NCBI GenBank assembly: GCA_958496175.1 | Contig: OY292278.1 | Location: forward strand, 20,026,001-20,090,000 | From: Sisyra terminalis | Taxonomy: Eukaryota; Arthropoda; Insecta; Neuroptera; Sisyridae | Length of the DNA stretch: 64,000 nt | Direction: 5' to 3' | Shown here: in pieces, positions 13,001 through 25,560 of the stretch | Layout: each line of letters begins with the position of its first letter | How positions within the stretch are numbered: the first letter of the stretch is position 1 | Program-made: the position numbers and the translations under genes | Notes under the pieces: model-generated | Told to the model about the DNA's origin: nothing | The model's input: only the letters and a program-made list of their open reading frames with translations | The model's database searches: none

Positions 13001-14404
13001 TGCTCGGGAAAAATATTTTTGTTCAAGAGACTTTATGCCATGCAAATATTTTCATGCATTTTTCTCGACAAACCTAACAACTTTGCTCCTCGTTTATCTT
13101 TCACTGTATCGTTTTCAACGTTTTTATTAAGCTTAAAAGAAAATAATACCTCATTTTTTTTCTCTCTTCCTTTTTCCACTCAAACATTGTGTACATGTCA
13201 TACAAAATGTAATTGCCTCCAAAAACGAATACCCGTTTCCCTCAAATACACGAGATCTATTACTGGGGATGAGTGTCGTTAAAATTGTTCACGAAGGCAT
13301 CAAAAATGACGCACTCTACATCCTTGTACATCCTACACATTCCAGATAGTTGTTTCTTGTTTCAATATTTGAAAACATATAAAAGTTCAAGACATTTTCA
13401 TGACCAGAATAATGTAGCCTTCTGCCTTTTCATTTATCCCATAAAGGGATATAAAAAAGCTCTAATTCTTACAAGAAGTATATTAGAGCTTTTTCTTTCA
13501 TCTCGAGATAATTTTCATAAATAAAATAATATTTATGCCGTTATCGTTCGTTACAAATAAAACACGTGTAGATTGAATTAGACAGACGAACAAAAAACGT
13601 GATATTTCTTCAAGTCTTTTGTAATTTTGTAATAATAAGGGTGCGCCAAGTCTGGCATGAATTTTTGATTGTTTCACTTTGTTTTATGTGATAGTTACAA
13701 CAAATTAAAGAGATGAATTTTTCAAATGAGTTAAATACAAATAGCTTTGTGTTTAAGTTAAACGTTTCATTTAATTGAAAGGACAAATAATGATAATTTT
13801 TTTCGACAGATTATACTACAAAGTTATATCTGGGCTTTACAGAAGTTGGACTTGTCAGCACTGTTCACACCCCTTACTTAATTTAACCCTCTGTACGTCA
13901 AAATTTTATAATTGCAAGTAAGCAAACAGTGAAAATATTTTATATATATTAAAATTTAACTGATGTCCACTAAGTATTCGAAGTACCAAAAATTTAAACT
14001 ACTATAACTAACAAAGCTTTTACAACATTGATTCGAGATATTTAATAAAATTGACCAAGGAAGACACTATTCCAAGTATTTTTATAGTAATTACGGCATG
14101 TAGCATGTGAATTTCAGAATAGTCGCTGATAAAGCGTACGTTTTTGCCGCCCAGATCTAACGAAATTCGCAACCACCTATTTTCATCATGAGTCAAATGT
14201 CAAATATACTTATTTTTTTTCAATTATTTAAGAATGCACTTTTTGTGTCGTTTTCAAAGCAAAATATTTTATGCAATTATCAATGTCAGTATTCCGCCCT
14301 CTTTTCATGTAGCCTTCTTGTCTATCCTACACTCCACAACTGGGAACTGTGTTTTTTTAGTCAGGAAGTAGTATCCAGAACTCTGAAATCTAGGAATAGT
14401 GTCG
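13001..14404. other. AT-rich stretch with overlapping short open frames
   Basis: Open frames at 13,019-13,282, 13,273-13,524 and 14,188-14,409 are rich in F, S, L and K, as expected where pyrimidine-rich AT-rich DNA is translated. I see no domain, signal peptide with a plausible follow-up, or splice pattern. The only structural item is the hairpin at 13,454-13,494. Confidence 0.45.
13454..13494. repeat. Perfect 13-bp hairpin containing GAGCTTTTT on both arms
   Basis: AAAAAGCTCTAAT (13,454-13,466) is the exact reverse complement of ATTAGAGCTTTTT (13,482-13,494), with a 15-base loop that can itself pair TCTT with AAGA. Each arm holds one instance of the over-represented octamer GAGCTTTT/AAAAGCTC. 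It is too short for a typical miRNA precursor, and its function is unknown. Confidence 0.6.
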
Positions 14405-14413
14405 AATAAAAGT

Positions 14414-14588
14414 TTTTCTTTATTAATTAGTTACTGCCGCTTTTTAACTACTAGGGTCTTCAGCAACTCTAGAGTTAATAAAAATCCGTTAGCTGAGGAA
14501 TAATGAAAATTTGCCTTTCACGAGATTTGAACTCAAAACCTATCGGTTTTGAAGTAGTCACCTTGACCACTCGGCCATCAGTAGGCTC
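14414..14588 (-). mobile_element. tRNA-derived SINE, copy B (perfect target duplication)
   Basis: The minus-strand head reads GATGGCCGAGTGGTCAAGGT with a B-box-like GAGTTCAAATCTC further on (near 14,526-14,540), followed by a body containing the complement of ctctagagttaataaaa. The same body words occur in copy D at 29.66 kb, so head and body travel together. Perfect 9-bp direct repeats AATAAAAGT flank the element at 14,405-14,413 and 14,589-14,597. This fixes the boundaries and supports LINE-mediated insertion. The head is of tRNA-Ser/Leu type. Confidence 0.8.
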
Positions 14589-14629
14589 AATAAAAGTATC
14601 TAGTGCCAAAAAGTAGATATTAGTTTTTG

Positions 14630-15200
14630 GTATACATTATAGATCATAAAAACTAAACGTTTCTCAGCTCATACTTCCAACTAAACCTATCAAAGATACT
14701 TTGGGAAAGTATTTAGATCAGTAACTTTTTCGAAAAGTATCTTAAGTTACTTTGGACATTTAATTACTCTTAAAAAAATAAACTTGAATACTTATGTTAA
14801 GTTACTTTGAATATAATAAGTTTTGTAAAGTTTTAGGTAAAGTTGTTCGGTATTCAGAAATTATATTTATTTTCTTTACTATTATTAGGAAATAGGAAAA
14901 TATTTATGTCTAATCTCCTGTAAATACTACATACTTTAAAAATGATAGAAGATTAGTGCAAGAAGAACAAATTGAATGTTATAGAAATAAAAACAGAATT
15001 ATATTCAGTATCTAATATTTAAGTCTCTCGGTATCAAAGTTACTTTTTGACATCTAAAATAGTTTTGAAATTACAAAATACAGTTCCTTTTAAAAAAGTT
15101 TCTAAGGTATTTTTACTAATATATTAAGGAATAAAAACATAGTATTTTGGACTTTTGAAAGTAGCATAGATATTTTTTCTGATAGTCCTGCCCCCTACAA
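14630..15200. mobile_element. Probable relic DNA transposon with GTTACTTT-type repeats
   Basis: The words 'gttactttg', 'aaagtat' and 'agtaactttt' recur many times between 14,680 and 15,180. The segment ends in 'gatagtcctgccccctac', whose reverse complement begins GTAGGGGGCAGGAC. Strings of AAGTA/TACTTT with CAGGGGC-like ends are common at the ends of some insect hAT-like elements. I cannot find a matching left end or a duplication, so this is a weak call. Confidence 0.3.
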
Positions 15201-16000
15201 AGGTAGAAACGGTGGGCAATTATAAATTTTGGATCATCGGAGCTTTAGGTGGTAACTAGTAACAGGTATCTGGTCAGGGATAAGAAGTATCAAAACTTTC
15301 TAGCTACTGAGGAAACATCTTTCAACAGTTACCCAAGTAGGATGTAAAAAAATCCGCTTATATACTTGAACGATAGAAAATTTAAAATTTATTAAAGTTT
15401 AAGGGAATCTGGCGAAGGATTTCCACGATAGTAAGTGTCTGGCAATGGATGACATAGCTTATAAGGCTATCCCGAAAAAAATATTTAGAAAACATAGTAT
15501 ATTTTTCAATAAAATTATGTTGAAATTTTTGACACTTTTCCTACCTGTTACCAGCAAAAGCTACAAAGACCCAAACATCATAGTTACCAACTGTGTTGGA
15601 AACATGCACTGAAAAGCTTTAAGCTTTTATAGAATAACAAAGAACTGGCATTCTCGGGATTTTGATCTATTGAAATTAAGGTGCAGATCAGTAAATAAAT
15701 TTGATGCTGCTATATCCCGTGAAAAAGGCATAATGTATTCAAAGTTATAGGAAAAAAAAACTTTAAATTATTTAGACGACCAATTTTAATCAAAATTGAT
15801 TTGGATAATAGTTGTAGATTAGAACAAATAGTAAAAGAAAATAATTAATAGTAGTTCCATATTTAACTATTTAGGCATTAAACTCAATATCCAACCAAAT
15901 CATTCGTAGTTGTACCAGCTATAATCCCATAACTGTGAATGTTCAGCGATAGAATTGTGAGAACCATGTAAAATGTACGAGTATGCATGTTGGTGACATA
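15201..16000. other. AT-rich non-coding stretch
   Basis: Nothing assignable was seen on either strand. Confidence 0.5.
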
Positions 16001-17300
16001 GTTATTATTGTTATATTATAATTTAATATGTGCAAGTGATTTTCGTGTGAGATAAACACGAAAGGAATCATCTACACATCCCGTACAAATATCTGCCGGC
16101 GATATTTGATGCAACACTGCATTCGAATGGCTTTTCGATGAAAACACAAAGAAGAAAAATGTTTTATTGCAAACGAACGAAAACGTCGCGTAACGACAAT
16201 AACTATCGTCTGAAAACAAAGACATTTTTTGGGATCAGAGTTTTTAATGGTTTTCACGTCCCATAAATTTCTATTTTACTCATCGTTTTTTATTTTTGAA
16301 CGCATAATATAAAATTACACACGTATATATCTCGACTTTATTTAACGCGCGTAAATTCCCTTCAAATTTTATTACAAATAATATATTATCTGTTTATGGA
16401 CGAAAACGTGACGCCTTTCATGGGATCATGAAGAAAAAGAGGGTTGTAACGCCAAGGATTATCGTAATAGTTTTTCAACCAATAAATCTTTATCAAAAAT
16501 AAAAAAAATATAACTAAGTCGATACATTTCCCATTGATTTACTTACTTATCATCCACATACGATACTTCCCTCAAAAAATTGAAAATTCAATTGATTATT
16601 TCATTTTTCTTTTCCCATTTAAAATATAAACTACAATATAAGTAAAACCCTTTAGATTATACTAAAGTAAAGTACAGTACAGTAGAGTACTAGTGGAGCT
16701 TTTTTATAAATGGGGCATTTAAATTTCCGTTGATACCAAGCAAAAACCTAAATCACCGTCGATTAAACATCTTGAGACAAAAACCAGAATTAAGCAAATC
16801 TATCATTGAAGTCATACATTTTCTCAAAATTTTCACTCTCCTCCATCATTATTATAATCTCTCGAAAAGGTTTTGCCATTCGTATCTAATTCAACAGCTG
16901 TTACTTGAGATTTATATTCAAACGCCCGTATCCATTTCGAATACGAATTCCGATACCACCAGGGTGCCTCCGTCTGCCTTCAACAGTTTCCTACAACTGT
17001 GTACTCTGTACTTCTACCTCTACCCATTTCACCACCACTAGTCATTCTACGCTAATTCAACCGGATTCTATTTAGCATAAATACTAAATCTATCTAAATA
17101 CACTACTATACATAAATTAACCCCCATATTCCATTCTATACAGCTGCTTCGTAGATGGATAGATACACATATCTGAAATCCTCATCAGCCATTTGGAATC
17201 ATCAATCAAATTCAATCAACCGCCCAAAGAAAACACAACTACTCGTTTTGTTGGTAAATGTTTTACCTCTACACCTTTTCCCCCATTCTACGAAAAGTTA
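16001..17300. other. Complex island with TTTTATT/CpG-bearing sequence
   Basis: The 16,070-16,480 and 16,860-17,260 segments have balanced composition and scattered CpGs. Two overlapping minus-strand open frames (16,016-16,257) and one plus-strand open frame (16,730-17,041, 103 codons) are present, but in different frames and without recognisable motifs. A short AGTA/GTAC run (aagtaaagtacagtacagtag) lies near 16,665-16,690. Candidate conserved non-coding DNA only. Confidence 0.25.
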
Positions 17301-19480
17301 ATTTAAGTGAAAATTGGAAATGTTTCGGAACACAAATTTACTGCTTTGGAAATTTATAAACTACCCTTTTTTGTAGAGAAAAAAAATTGGTTTAATCGAT
17401 CATGATGGAACGTTTTGACATAATTTGACGTTTATGAAGATAAAACTTCCTGTTTCGACAAAAAAATATTAAGGAAATCTGCCAAACCATTTCATTAATT
17501 AAAAAAAAAGGTTATTGAGGAACCATTTAATGAAAATGGACAATTTATATTTATACGATCCTTTAAAAAGAAAAACATGAATTCAAATAATGTTTGTGAA
17601 ATAAGGTAAATGTCAAAAATGCTTGCAAATTGATGAGATAAGTAAAAAGGTTTATCAAAGATAAAAAAAATGATAAAAGGAACATTGAATTGAAGAATTT
17701 AATGCGTATAATAAGGGGATTTGTATGAGAATTATTATGGGAAGAATTGAAAGCTAAATTGGGATGACATGGAGGTAAACATATTTTTTTCTCTTTTTTG
17801 TTTTTGCAACAATGGAAATAATTTCCCTCGCAACCCCTACGGTCGCGCAACTGTTAAAAACTGTGCATTCTTTTACGCGTCTCAATTCCCCAATTTATCC
17901 CGAACAAAAAGCAAAGTGTGCAGAATGGGGAAAACGCAGGAATCAAATACGCGGTCGACCAACACAAACGCCGTTGATTTAAAATGAAACCATTGTCATT
18001 TGCACATGTTGTAGACTTTAGAAAGTTCCATCCCAAATAGAATTCCGGAGCCCAACACCACCGCCGATATTCGGCCATATCGAAACCGAAATGCCGTTTT
18101 CGAAAACTATTCACACAAAAAAGTGCTACGTCAAAGATTTTCGTCTCATATCGGATGTGACATCTCCCTTTTATGCTCAAAACCAATACATCTCCGCTTT
18201 TTTCCTCCGTGTTTTCCAACATTTCGTCGTCTCTAATGCCCCGGATAGATTAAATGTAAAACACGAAACCCGCATTTTTCACATCATTGCAAATAGGATG
18301 AGTTAATTTGGGACAGTGCTGAATTTAAATTTCCCCGGTTTAAAAGTTTTTCTTTTCCCTTTTTTTCCCGTCATTTGTGTAACAATTTCGAGGGATTTAC
18401 GATCATTAGATTCAGAGATAATGACCGGAAAAACCGGGATATTTTTCCTTCTTTAATTGGACAGAATTCAAAAAAAAAAGGAAGAGGCATCATTATTTTC
18501 CAAATTGGTTAGATAAGAAGAAGCATGTTTGTAAATTTAACAGGAAGAAACTGAGTCTAGGAGGAAGGTGGTGGAGGATGGAGGAAGCACTAATGACCTC
18601 ATCATGCGTTAGTCCCGTGGGATTCTGATTGTTGTGGTTGACAGCGACACACTCCCTTCACCCCATCGCTCCATATTTGACCATAATTTCGCAACCATTC
18701 CCAATTACCATGACAAAATGGTCAAGTTGCACTGACCAACATCCGTTCGGATCGTAATAGGCTTTTACCGCCCGCAATGTTCGCTGCACTCTATCACCTA
18801 ATTCGAATTTATTCAAATATTCTACGAAAAATGAGAAAACAGTTTACGTAGAATTGAATTAATTTAAGCACATGAAAAACATCACCAAATCGCACGAAAA
18901 AAAAGACTCGAAAACTCGCCTTTTTTAATTAAAAAAAGCGCAAAGCTCAAAGCTCAGGCGCCTGCCTCCATTGTTGGACGACGTGAAATTATTTAAAATT
19001 CACAAATCCGCTCTATCCCCCATTCCCATATTTTATTCAAGTGCACTAACACGGCGACAAATCAAACGAAAATTATGCGCCCCTTGAGTGCAATTATAAC
19101 AGTTATGCGCCTCAATGATCATTTTCAACAATTGCACATGCGATTTTCCGGATGATCTATAAACTATTCCGATGGGGTGATTAAAAGTAGCTTAAAACAA
19201 AATTTATGCCAAACTGCATTACTGTCAAACAAGCATTCAAATATTTTCCCGAAAACCGAAAAAAAAACTTCCCTTAAAACTCCAACAATATAATTTGTTC
19301 AGTTCGTGTTCCCATTTTTTTTTTTACTTGTCTTCAATCTCATGTCACACTTCTTTCGTAGCTGTTCGTTCAACAAATATTTGGACGATTTGAACAAAGC
19401 AAATAACAAATAAAATGCGAACGAAACGGAAAAGTTTTCGGGTTTATTTAATTTTCAATGTGTGAGTGTGTAGATTATGT
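17301..19480. other. Large complex island, candidate regulatory block
   Basis: From about 17,780 to 19,470 the sequence is the longest balanced, repeat-free block in the window. The segment 18,560-19,160 contains TTGTGGTTGACA, TTTACCGCCCGC, CAATTATAACAGTTATG and TAATTCGAATTTATT. These resemble Runt-, zinc-finger- and homeodomain-type binding words, although such short words are weak evidence. A 122-codon minus open frame (17,854-18,222) overlaps a plus open frame (18,091-18,306); neither resembles a known protein. My best reading is conserved non-coding DNA, by inference. Confidence 0.3.
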
Positions 19481-20954
19481 TGAACGCATTGCAGACATGA
19501 CTTGTCGTTTTTCGCATCCTTACCAAATAAGGAAACTTTCACGAATTAGGAGGATTCAATATATCATTTAGAGATAACACAAATGGGGTATGAAAGGATC
19601 GAGAGGGTGGAACGAGCCTCCATACCATTCCAATATCGCATCCATCAATATCAACATGAAAACAGAAAACAAATAAAGTCGCAAAAAAGATTTTTAGAAA
19701 ATCTAAAATAACATAAAACGAACATTATTTGCATAAATATATATTTTGTTTAAAACAATATTTCAGAAAAAAAATATCTTACAGTAAAAAGAATCGAAAA
19801 AGTTACCTTTTCTTGGTTTTAAAATCAAACAAAATTCATAACTTTCTACATTAATGAATTAACGATGATAAAAAAATTGTCTGAAAATCATTACGACTGT
19901 TCACAAAAAGTAAATGTATAACAAAATTTTTAATATATATCAATTCATTCCGAATCGATGAATTTTCAATTTAATGGAAAATATTATTTGAACAATTTTT
20001 TTTTCTTGTCATTTTTTAACTACTGAGCCATCAATGATTCCGGATTTCACGAGGTGTCATTAGATTTTGTTGAAAATTTGAATTCTTTTAGGAAGGACAT
20101 GGTACTGTTTATACTTTCGAGGGGCTTAGTTACGATGCCTAAGGCCTAAGTATAGTGCTACGGAGTTTTGGTAGAGATTCTTTGTGAGAAATAGGCCCCT
20201 CTAAAACAATTGAGCTATTTAAAATCTTTAAAAAATTCTGTAATATAATTTGATTCTTTTTATAATTATACTGGTGGACCTTTATACTAGTGTAGGTAAT
20301 GTCCTACTCGAACGTTGACTATTCGTTTGCCTGGTAAAATAGGTATAGTAAAACTAATTAAAAGTAAGAAACTTTTTTTAAAAGTCTTTTCAATGATACA
20401 TCACTCAACTATATAGATTAATTTTTTTCATTCCTCAGTTTAACGATGAGGATGCCTTCCCTTATTATTTTTATTTAATGATATCTATATAGCCGTTTAT
20501 GAGTAGAATATTGTATTAGATCCAAATATGTTTTTTAATAAAAATTCGTTTATCAATTTTCTTGTGAAAAGAAGACAAGTATACTGACACAAAAATTTTA
20601 AAACATTATATTTGGAAAATGAAACATTTTAGATGGGTATCTTTGAAAAAAATACTCACCCTAAAAAGGAATTAAACATTACACTGTACATTCGTAAAAA
20701 TTTAATATATCAATAGTATAGATACGAATTTAGTAAAAAAGTTATATTATTATTACATAACAAACATTATACACTTTGCCACCCAAATTTTATTTCTACT
20801 TATGTGCATGTATTTATTTTATATAGATAAGTGGCAATAATGTTTGATTTAACGGTCTTTTGATTATTAAATTTGAAATTTGCATTGCTTATCAAAGTTT
20901 ATTTTCTCGTTTCAACCTCTTCACCAATTGTAAATCAATATTTGTATTGTAATA
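19481..20954. other. AT-rich non-coding stretch
   Basis: No gene. A small palindromic word CCTAAGGCCTAAG occurs near 20,141-20,153. Nothing else assignable. Confidence 0.5.
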
Positions 20955-21062
20955 TTATAATTCCGGGTTTCACTCAAATACACAGAAAATTTCAGCAAAA
21001 TCGGTCCAGCGGTTTTGGAGGATTCAGTGACAAGCACACGTAAAGAAGAATTTTAATATTTT
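20955..21062 (+). mobile_element. RTE-like LINE or SINE 3' end fragment
   Basis: The segment contains TTTCAGCAAAATCGGTCCAG followed by CGGTTTTGGAGGATTCAGTG and a spacer before an AT-rich tail. Words of the form 'ttcatcaaaatcggtccagccgttt...' are the widely distributed 3' terminal region of RTE-type LINEs and their SINE partners in insects. Only the terminal ~100 bp is seen, as is typical of 5'-truncated copies. No target duplication was identified. Confidence 0.6.
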
Positions 21063-21577
21063 TAAAGATAATTCTTTTAGGTATATCATTTATGGCATCA
21101 CTTGAAGGACATAAAATGAAGAAAGCATTATTTTCTCAAACAAGAAACTGTATAGGTAAAATAAAAGTTAATTATCACAAGAATTTGAATGTACTGCCCC
21201 GAATGAAAACATCATGAATCCAGTCTAGTACCTACACACTATTTTCTCATTATTTTCTAAAATTATTTTCTTTGATATTTTCTAAATAACTTGATCAGTA
21301 TACTTCGTATCGTAACCAAAAGTACCTTGAATTTTTAAAAAATTATGTCTCTATATTTCACAAGACTCAGATTAATAGTTCTCAAGATAAATTTTACAAA
21401 ACAAACCATCAATTTTGGTGACCCAATTTTCAATTATTATTATATCTATCGCGTCCTTTTCCTAGTGTATTGTATTAATAAAAAGAATGATTTATAGATC
21501 TTTATTGCTATAATTCATTATTTTCTGTAATTTTCCATTGAAAATAAAATATTGATTCAGCTTAATACAGAACATGA
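21063..21577. other. AT-rich non-coding stretch
   Basis: Nothing assignable was seen. Confidence 0.5.
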
Positions 21578-21585
21578 ACTTAGAA

Positions 21586-21784
21586 CAGTGATCTTAACCT
21601 GGTTAACCTGGGTTCAATCGAGCTCCAGAGGTTCGGTGGGTTCTTAATGATCTTGTTCGTTTATGAATTGTGCCCTTATGAAGAAATATATTCCTAAGTC
21701 TTTTTCCAATTAAGATGTGTTCAGTGAATGTGCGTATATGAAACTAGTAGGGGTCAGTATCTTCCATAAGGGTAAAAACCATTG
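21586..21784 (+). mobile_element. hAT-type non-autonomous element (MITE), copy 2
   Basis: The left end is CAGTGATCTTAACCTG and the right end GGTAAAAACCATTG, decayed versions of the inverted ends of copy 1. The interior keeps TGGGTTCAATCGAGCTCCAG, AGGTTCGGTGGGTTC and, near the right end, GTGAATGTGCGTATATGAAA with GGGGTCAGTA. A 9-base word TTAACCTGG is duplicated at the left end. The flanks acttagaa and actaagtg match at five of eight positions. At 199 bp it is longer than copy 1 and preserves more of the family's interior. Confidence 0.75.
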
Positions 21785-21792
21785 ACTAAGTG

Positions 21793-22619
21793 TATCAATT
21801 TTTTAAATGAAGAAACTATTTGAAAAAATTATTTCGGATTAATTCCCACCCTTGTCTTAATTAAAGATGTCACACCCCTACAGTTTTGGTACCACTGTAT
21901 GATTTTGTACATTTTTTTTGTATGTAAAGGAAATGTTGACTTATTCCTTCTTTCCAACCAACGTACCAATGTTTAATGAATAAATGAATATATGAAACAA
22001 TTTCCGGACTATTAAGTTTCATTGATTAAATATTCAATTATACTCGGTGGTTCTATTCAAGATATTCCTTTTATATCAAAGACAAAACCAGAAATTTCCC
22101 TTTGCTTTAGTTCGGATGAATTGCACAAATTGAAATGTTAATAAAAACCACTTTTTACCAAATACAAAAATACACTCACAAATTTGAGTTTAATGAAATG
22201 TTACCATTTCGTATTCGGTACCTTTTTAGAGGAAACACGAGCAATTCTGGCAACGGTAACGATATTATTTACAAGTTCCACTTTTCCCATTTTATCTCTT
22301 AAAAAGATATTCGGGTGTTCCTTCAAACTTAATAATTTCCGTGTCACATTTAGGTAGATATATTCCTCGTGATCAATTGAATTTTTATTTAAATTTTTTT
22401 ATCTCGTATCGAATTTCGCTTGAATTTCAAGATCTAAGAGAAAACATAAGCTAGGTGAAAGAAATGAGAAAAAAGTATTATGAAACATTTTTTTTTTGGT
22501 ATATATTTATCTTGATATTTTTTATTTATTGACCGTTTTTATGTAAATAAATACGCATACAGTTGTAGGGAAATGTAATTTTAGGTTGTTGTCGTATATT
22601 TCCAATAATAAATTCCCAA
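21793..22619. other. AT-rich non-coding stretch
   Basis: Nothing assignable was seen. Short poly-T tracts occur throughout. Confidence 0.5.
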
Positions 22620-22960
22620 ATAACGAGAGTACAACACGTTTCATCATCAAGTTATACGTTACTATGTAATGATAATGATGATGGTCTTGAGCTTTCATTT
22701 AGGCAACATCAATTTAACCGCCTTGAGCACACATACAAAATGGTATCAGGCACCGTCATCGTTATTACAATTCGCAACTATTCGCACAGAACCAATTTTG
22801 ATTTCCAACAATGTCTAATGCCTAAACCGAAATTTCCCGTTTCGCTCCCTTTTACTCCCATTCGTTTGCTTTGTCGTATTCTGTTTATCCACCTGGATAA
22901 TATCTACCTCCGCTGATTAATCCAAAACCACATTTTCTCCTATGCAATCATTCGTAACAC
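22620..22960. other. Complex island, candidate conserved non-coding DNA
   Basis: A balanced, repeat-free block containing GATAATGATGATGG, TTTAACCGCCTTGAGC, CACCGTCATCGTTATTAC and TTTCCCGTTTCGCTCCC. All frames are interrupted. The composition contrasts sharply with its flanks. Regulatory function is inference. Confidence 0.25.
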
Positions 22961-23449
22961 ATATCCAACAAGCAACCATGTAAATTAAAGGCGTAAATTT
23001 AATTTGAAATTAATCCTTGATGTCTATAGGCTTATTTTTCATATATCTAAGAATCTACATTTGAATTGTATGCTGGTATCATGTTCAATAATAGAATTCG
23101 TTTAGATTTTAGAACACAAAACCATTTTGAAGGAAAATTCAGACGCAATTTTGACTATTACATAAAAAAAAATTATAAATGGAAGATAAATTATTAGTCT
23201 TCATTTCACAAAAAAAGACAATTAATCGTAACCAATTTGTCAGGTTTTTGTTACTTATCGCTATATAGCATTACATAAAAAATTTGTAAGCTGCTTTAAT
23301 CATTCATTAATCTTTAAAACTAAGTACTAAAATTCTTAGCTGATACTTTTTATTATTATATTGATTTTTGATTTAATTCCATAAAATTAAATATTAAAAA
23401 TTTTGCCCTTTTTGACACAAAAAATAAATCTACTTTTGTATATTTACAT

Positions 23450-24514
23450 TGGGATGTCCGTTATTTCCCAAATTGATTTTTTTACAGCGATCGCCCCCTG
23501 AATTTTAAGTTAAAGATATAAAAAAAATATCCAATACAATTAAGCTCTTAATTTCTTGATTAAACCGTGCCAGAATCATGTTACTTTTATCATTTAAATA
23601 ACATGGGATTATTTGACATTTTACTTTAAATTTTTTTTATCAAAAACAAATGTATGAAAAGCTTCAAGGTTAAGTTATTCTGACGTAAAATTTAACGCTC
23701 TACAAAAAAGGTCTCTTATGAATTTTCGATTAAATCACTCCATTAAAAGTAATTCAACATTTAATTTTTAAACGACCAATCAATCGACTATAGCCTCAAT
23801 AAAAATGATGTTGACTATAAAGTTCTATGAAATTTCTCATAGCTGGGGTCAGGTGAAATGGTAAAAATTCGAATAATAATTCAACTTTTGTCAATAGTCT
23901 CATTAATTAGTATGAAATTTACTTCGTAGGTACAAATATTGATTAAAATACGAAAATTTATCATGGCTAAATTCAATTTCACGACTATAGCGAATTCAGA
24001 TCTTATGTCACCGGTTTTAATTGTCAAAAAATGATTTTTTGTTTGTTTATTTTTCTGTTCAAGCCCTAAAATTAACACAAATTATCACTTGCGCTCTAAT
24101 GATAATAATTTTTATTTTCTCTTTCAATGCTTTTATAGTTAAAAAAAGTAAAAATGAGCAAAAAGTTGAAAATATTGCAAGATTTATATTAGGCACAAGT
24201 TAAATGTTGAATAACTTTTAATGGAATGATTTAATCGAAAATTCATAAGAGACCTTTTTTGTAGATCGTTAAATTTTACGTTACAATAATTTAACTTTGA
24301 ATCTTTTCATCCATTTGTTTCTGAGAAAAAAAAATAAAAGTAAAAAGTCAAATAATCCCATGTTATTTAAATGGTAAAAGTAACATGATTCCGGGACGGT
24401 TTAATCAAGAAATTAAGAGCTTAATTGTATTGTATATTTTTTTTAATCTTAAACTTAAAATTCATGGGGCGATCGCAGTAAAAAAATCAATTTTAGGAAA
24501 TAACGGACACCCTA
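23450..24514. mobile_element. 1,065-bp fold-back DNA element with ~315-bp arms
   Basis: The left arm (23,450-23,765) and right arm (24,201-24,514) are long imperfect inverted repeats. The outer termini are TGGGATGTCCGTTATTTCC and, complemented, TAGGGTGTCCGTTATTTCC. Both arms hold GCGATCGCCCC, TTAATTTCTTGATTAAACCG, TAACATGGGATTATTTGAC and AAAGGTCTCTTATGAATTTT-type segments. Perfect 8-bp repeats ATTTACAT flank the element at 23,442-23,449 and 24,515-24,522. The 435-bp centre has no transposase, only chance open frames (23,881-24,078 minus; 24,021-24,203 plus). Long arms with an 8-9-bp duplication suit a Mutator-like or other fold-back family; hAT is possible. The superfamily is uncertain. Confidence 0.8.
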
Positions 24515-24522
24515 ATTTACAT

Positions 24523-25560
24523 CTACTTATTAAAAGCTAGCTGCACATAAAATAATTGATTATTCTAATTACTTCTAATTTTACACTTCTATAAAATTTT
24601 ATAAATTCTATAAAATTTTAGATAAGCCAATAAATTCACTGTCTTAACCATTATTCTATTTCCTATATTTCCCATGCTTGTAGTTTTAAGCAATCAGGCA
24701 TGCACGTATTCTTGTATCCGTTGCCCAAATCAAAAAGTGCTGATTCGAAGATTCCGAAGAATACTGAAATTCCTCACTGGAAAAATTATAAAATGCAACA
24801 TCGAGAAAATAAATTTGAGAAAAATATATGCTAATAAATCAATTGTGGTAGAAAAGTTTAATAGGGAATTTTTATTTAGAATGTAAATTTTTTGTACAAT
24901 AATTCATTGGAAATATTTTCCAAGGAAATAATACGATTTTTTTTACAAATGCGTAGCTCTGTATGTAACGTAACTCCAAATATTCGATTTCGTTCATATT
25001 TTCGTGGAAGTTAAAATTTGAAACTATAATTTATGTTTTCTATGATTTATGATTTGAGTTATTTAATTGAAGAGCTTTTGAAGAAGTTATGATTAATTAC
25101 AAAATAAAAACATTGAGCTTAACTTAATCCTACATCTCTAATTATTACATTTTCAAAAATCAAAACACAACATGATTTTTTTTTAATTGAGATTTTGACG
25201 ACCCCGCGAATTAAAAATGTGCAAATATAAATTACGTTTACACAAAAAATAAGCTATATTTATAAATCAAGAAAATTTTATCGAAAAAAGGTCAATTATT
25301 TACTTTTTTCCACCAACAACAATACCATAATTTTTATTATGATCAAAGAATATCAACCCATAAAGTTTTGACCTAATTTCTAAGGCAATTTTTGCGTAAA
25401 TGCGTAAGGGTGCCAAATCCAATCATATTCCAATATTCAAAAGACTGAGCTTTGTTTTTGCGGAATCATTTTATTTATATTTCAATAACTCCTGACTTCC
25501 GAAACCCTTTTGATTTAAAAAGAACCACAGATCTGAACGGAATTTAATAGCTTTCAAGTA
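24523..25560. other. AT-rich non-coding stretch
   Basis: No gene. The words 'tataaaattttataaattctataaaatttt' around 24,589-24,620 form a small local repeat. The 24,674-24,886 open frame is unremarkable. Confidence 0.45.

Noticed and set aside
17854..18222. 122-codon minus-strand open frame considered as an exon.
   Set aside because: It overlaps an open frame on the other strand, has no recognisable domain or in-frame splice signals, and a frame of this length is expected a few times in a window of this size.
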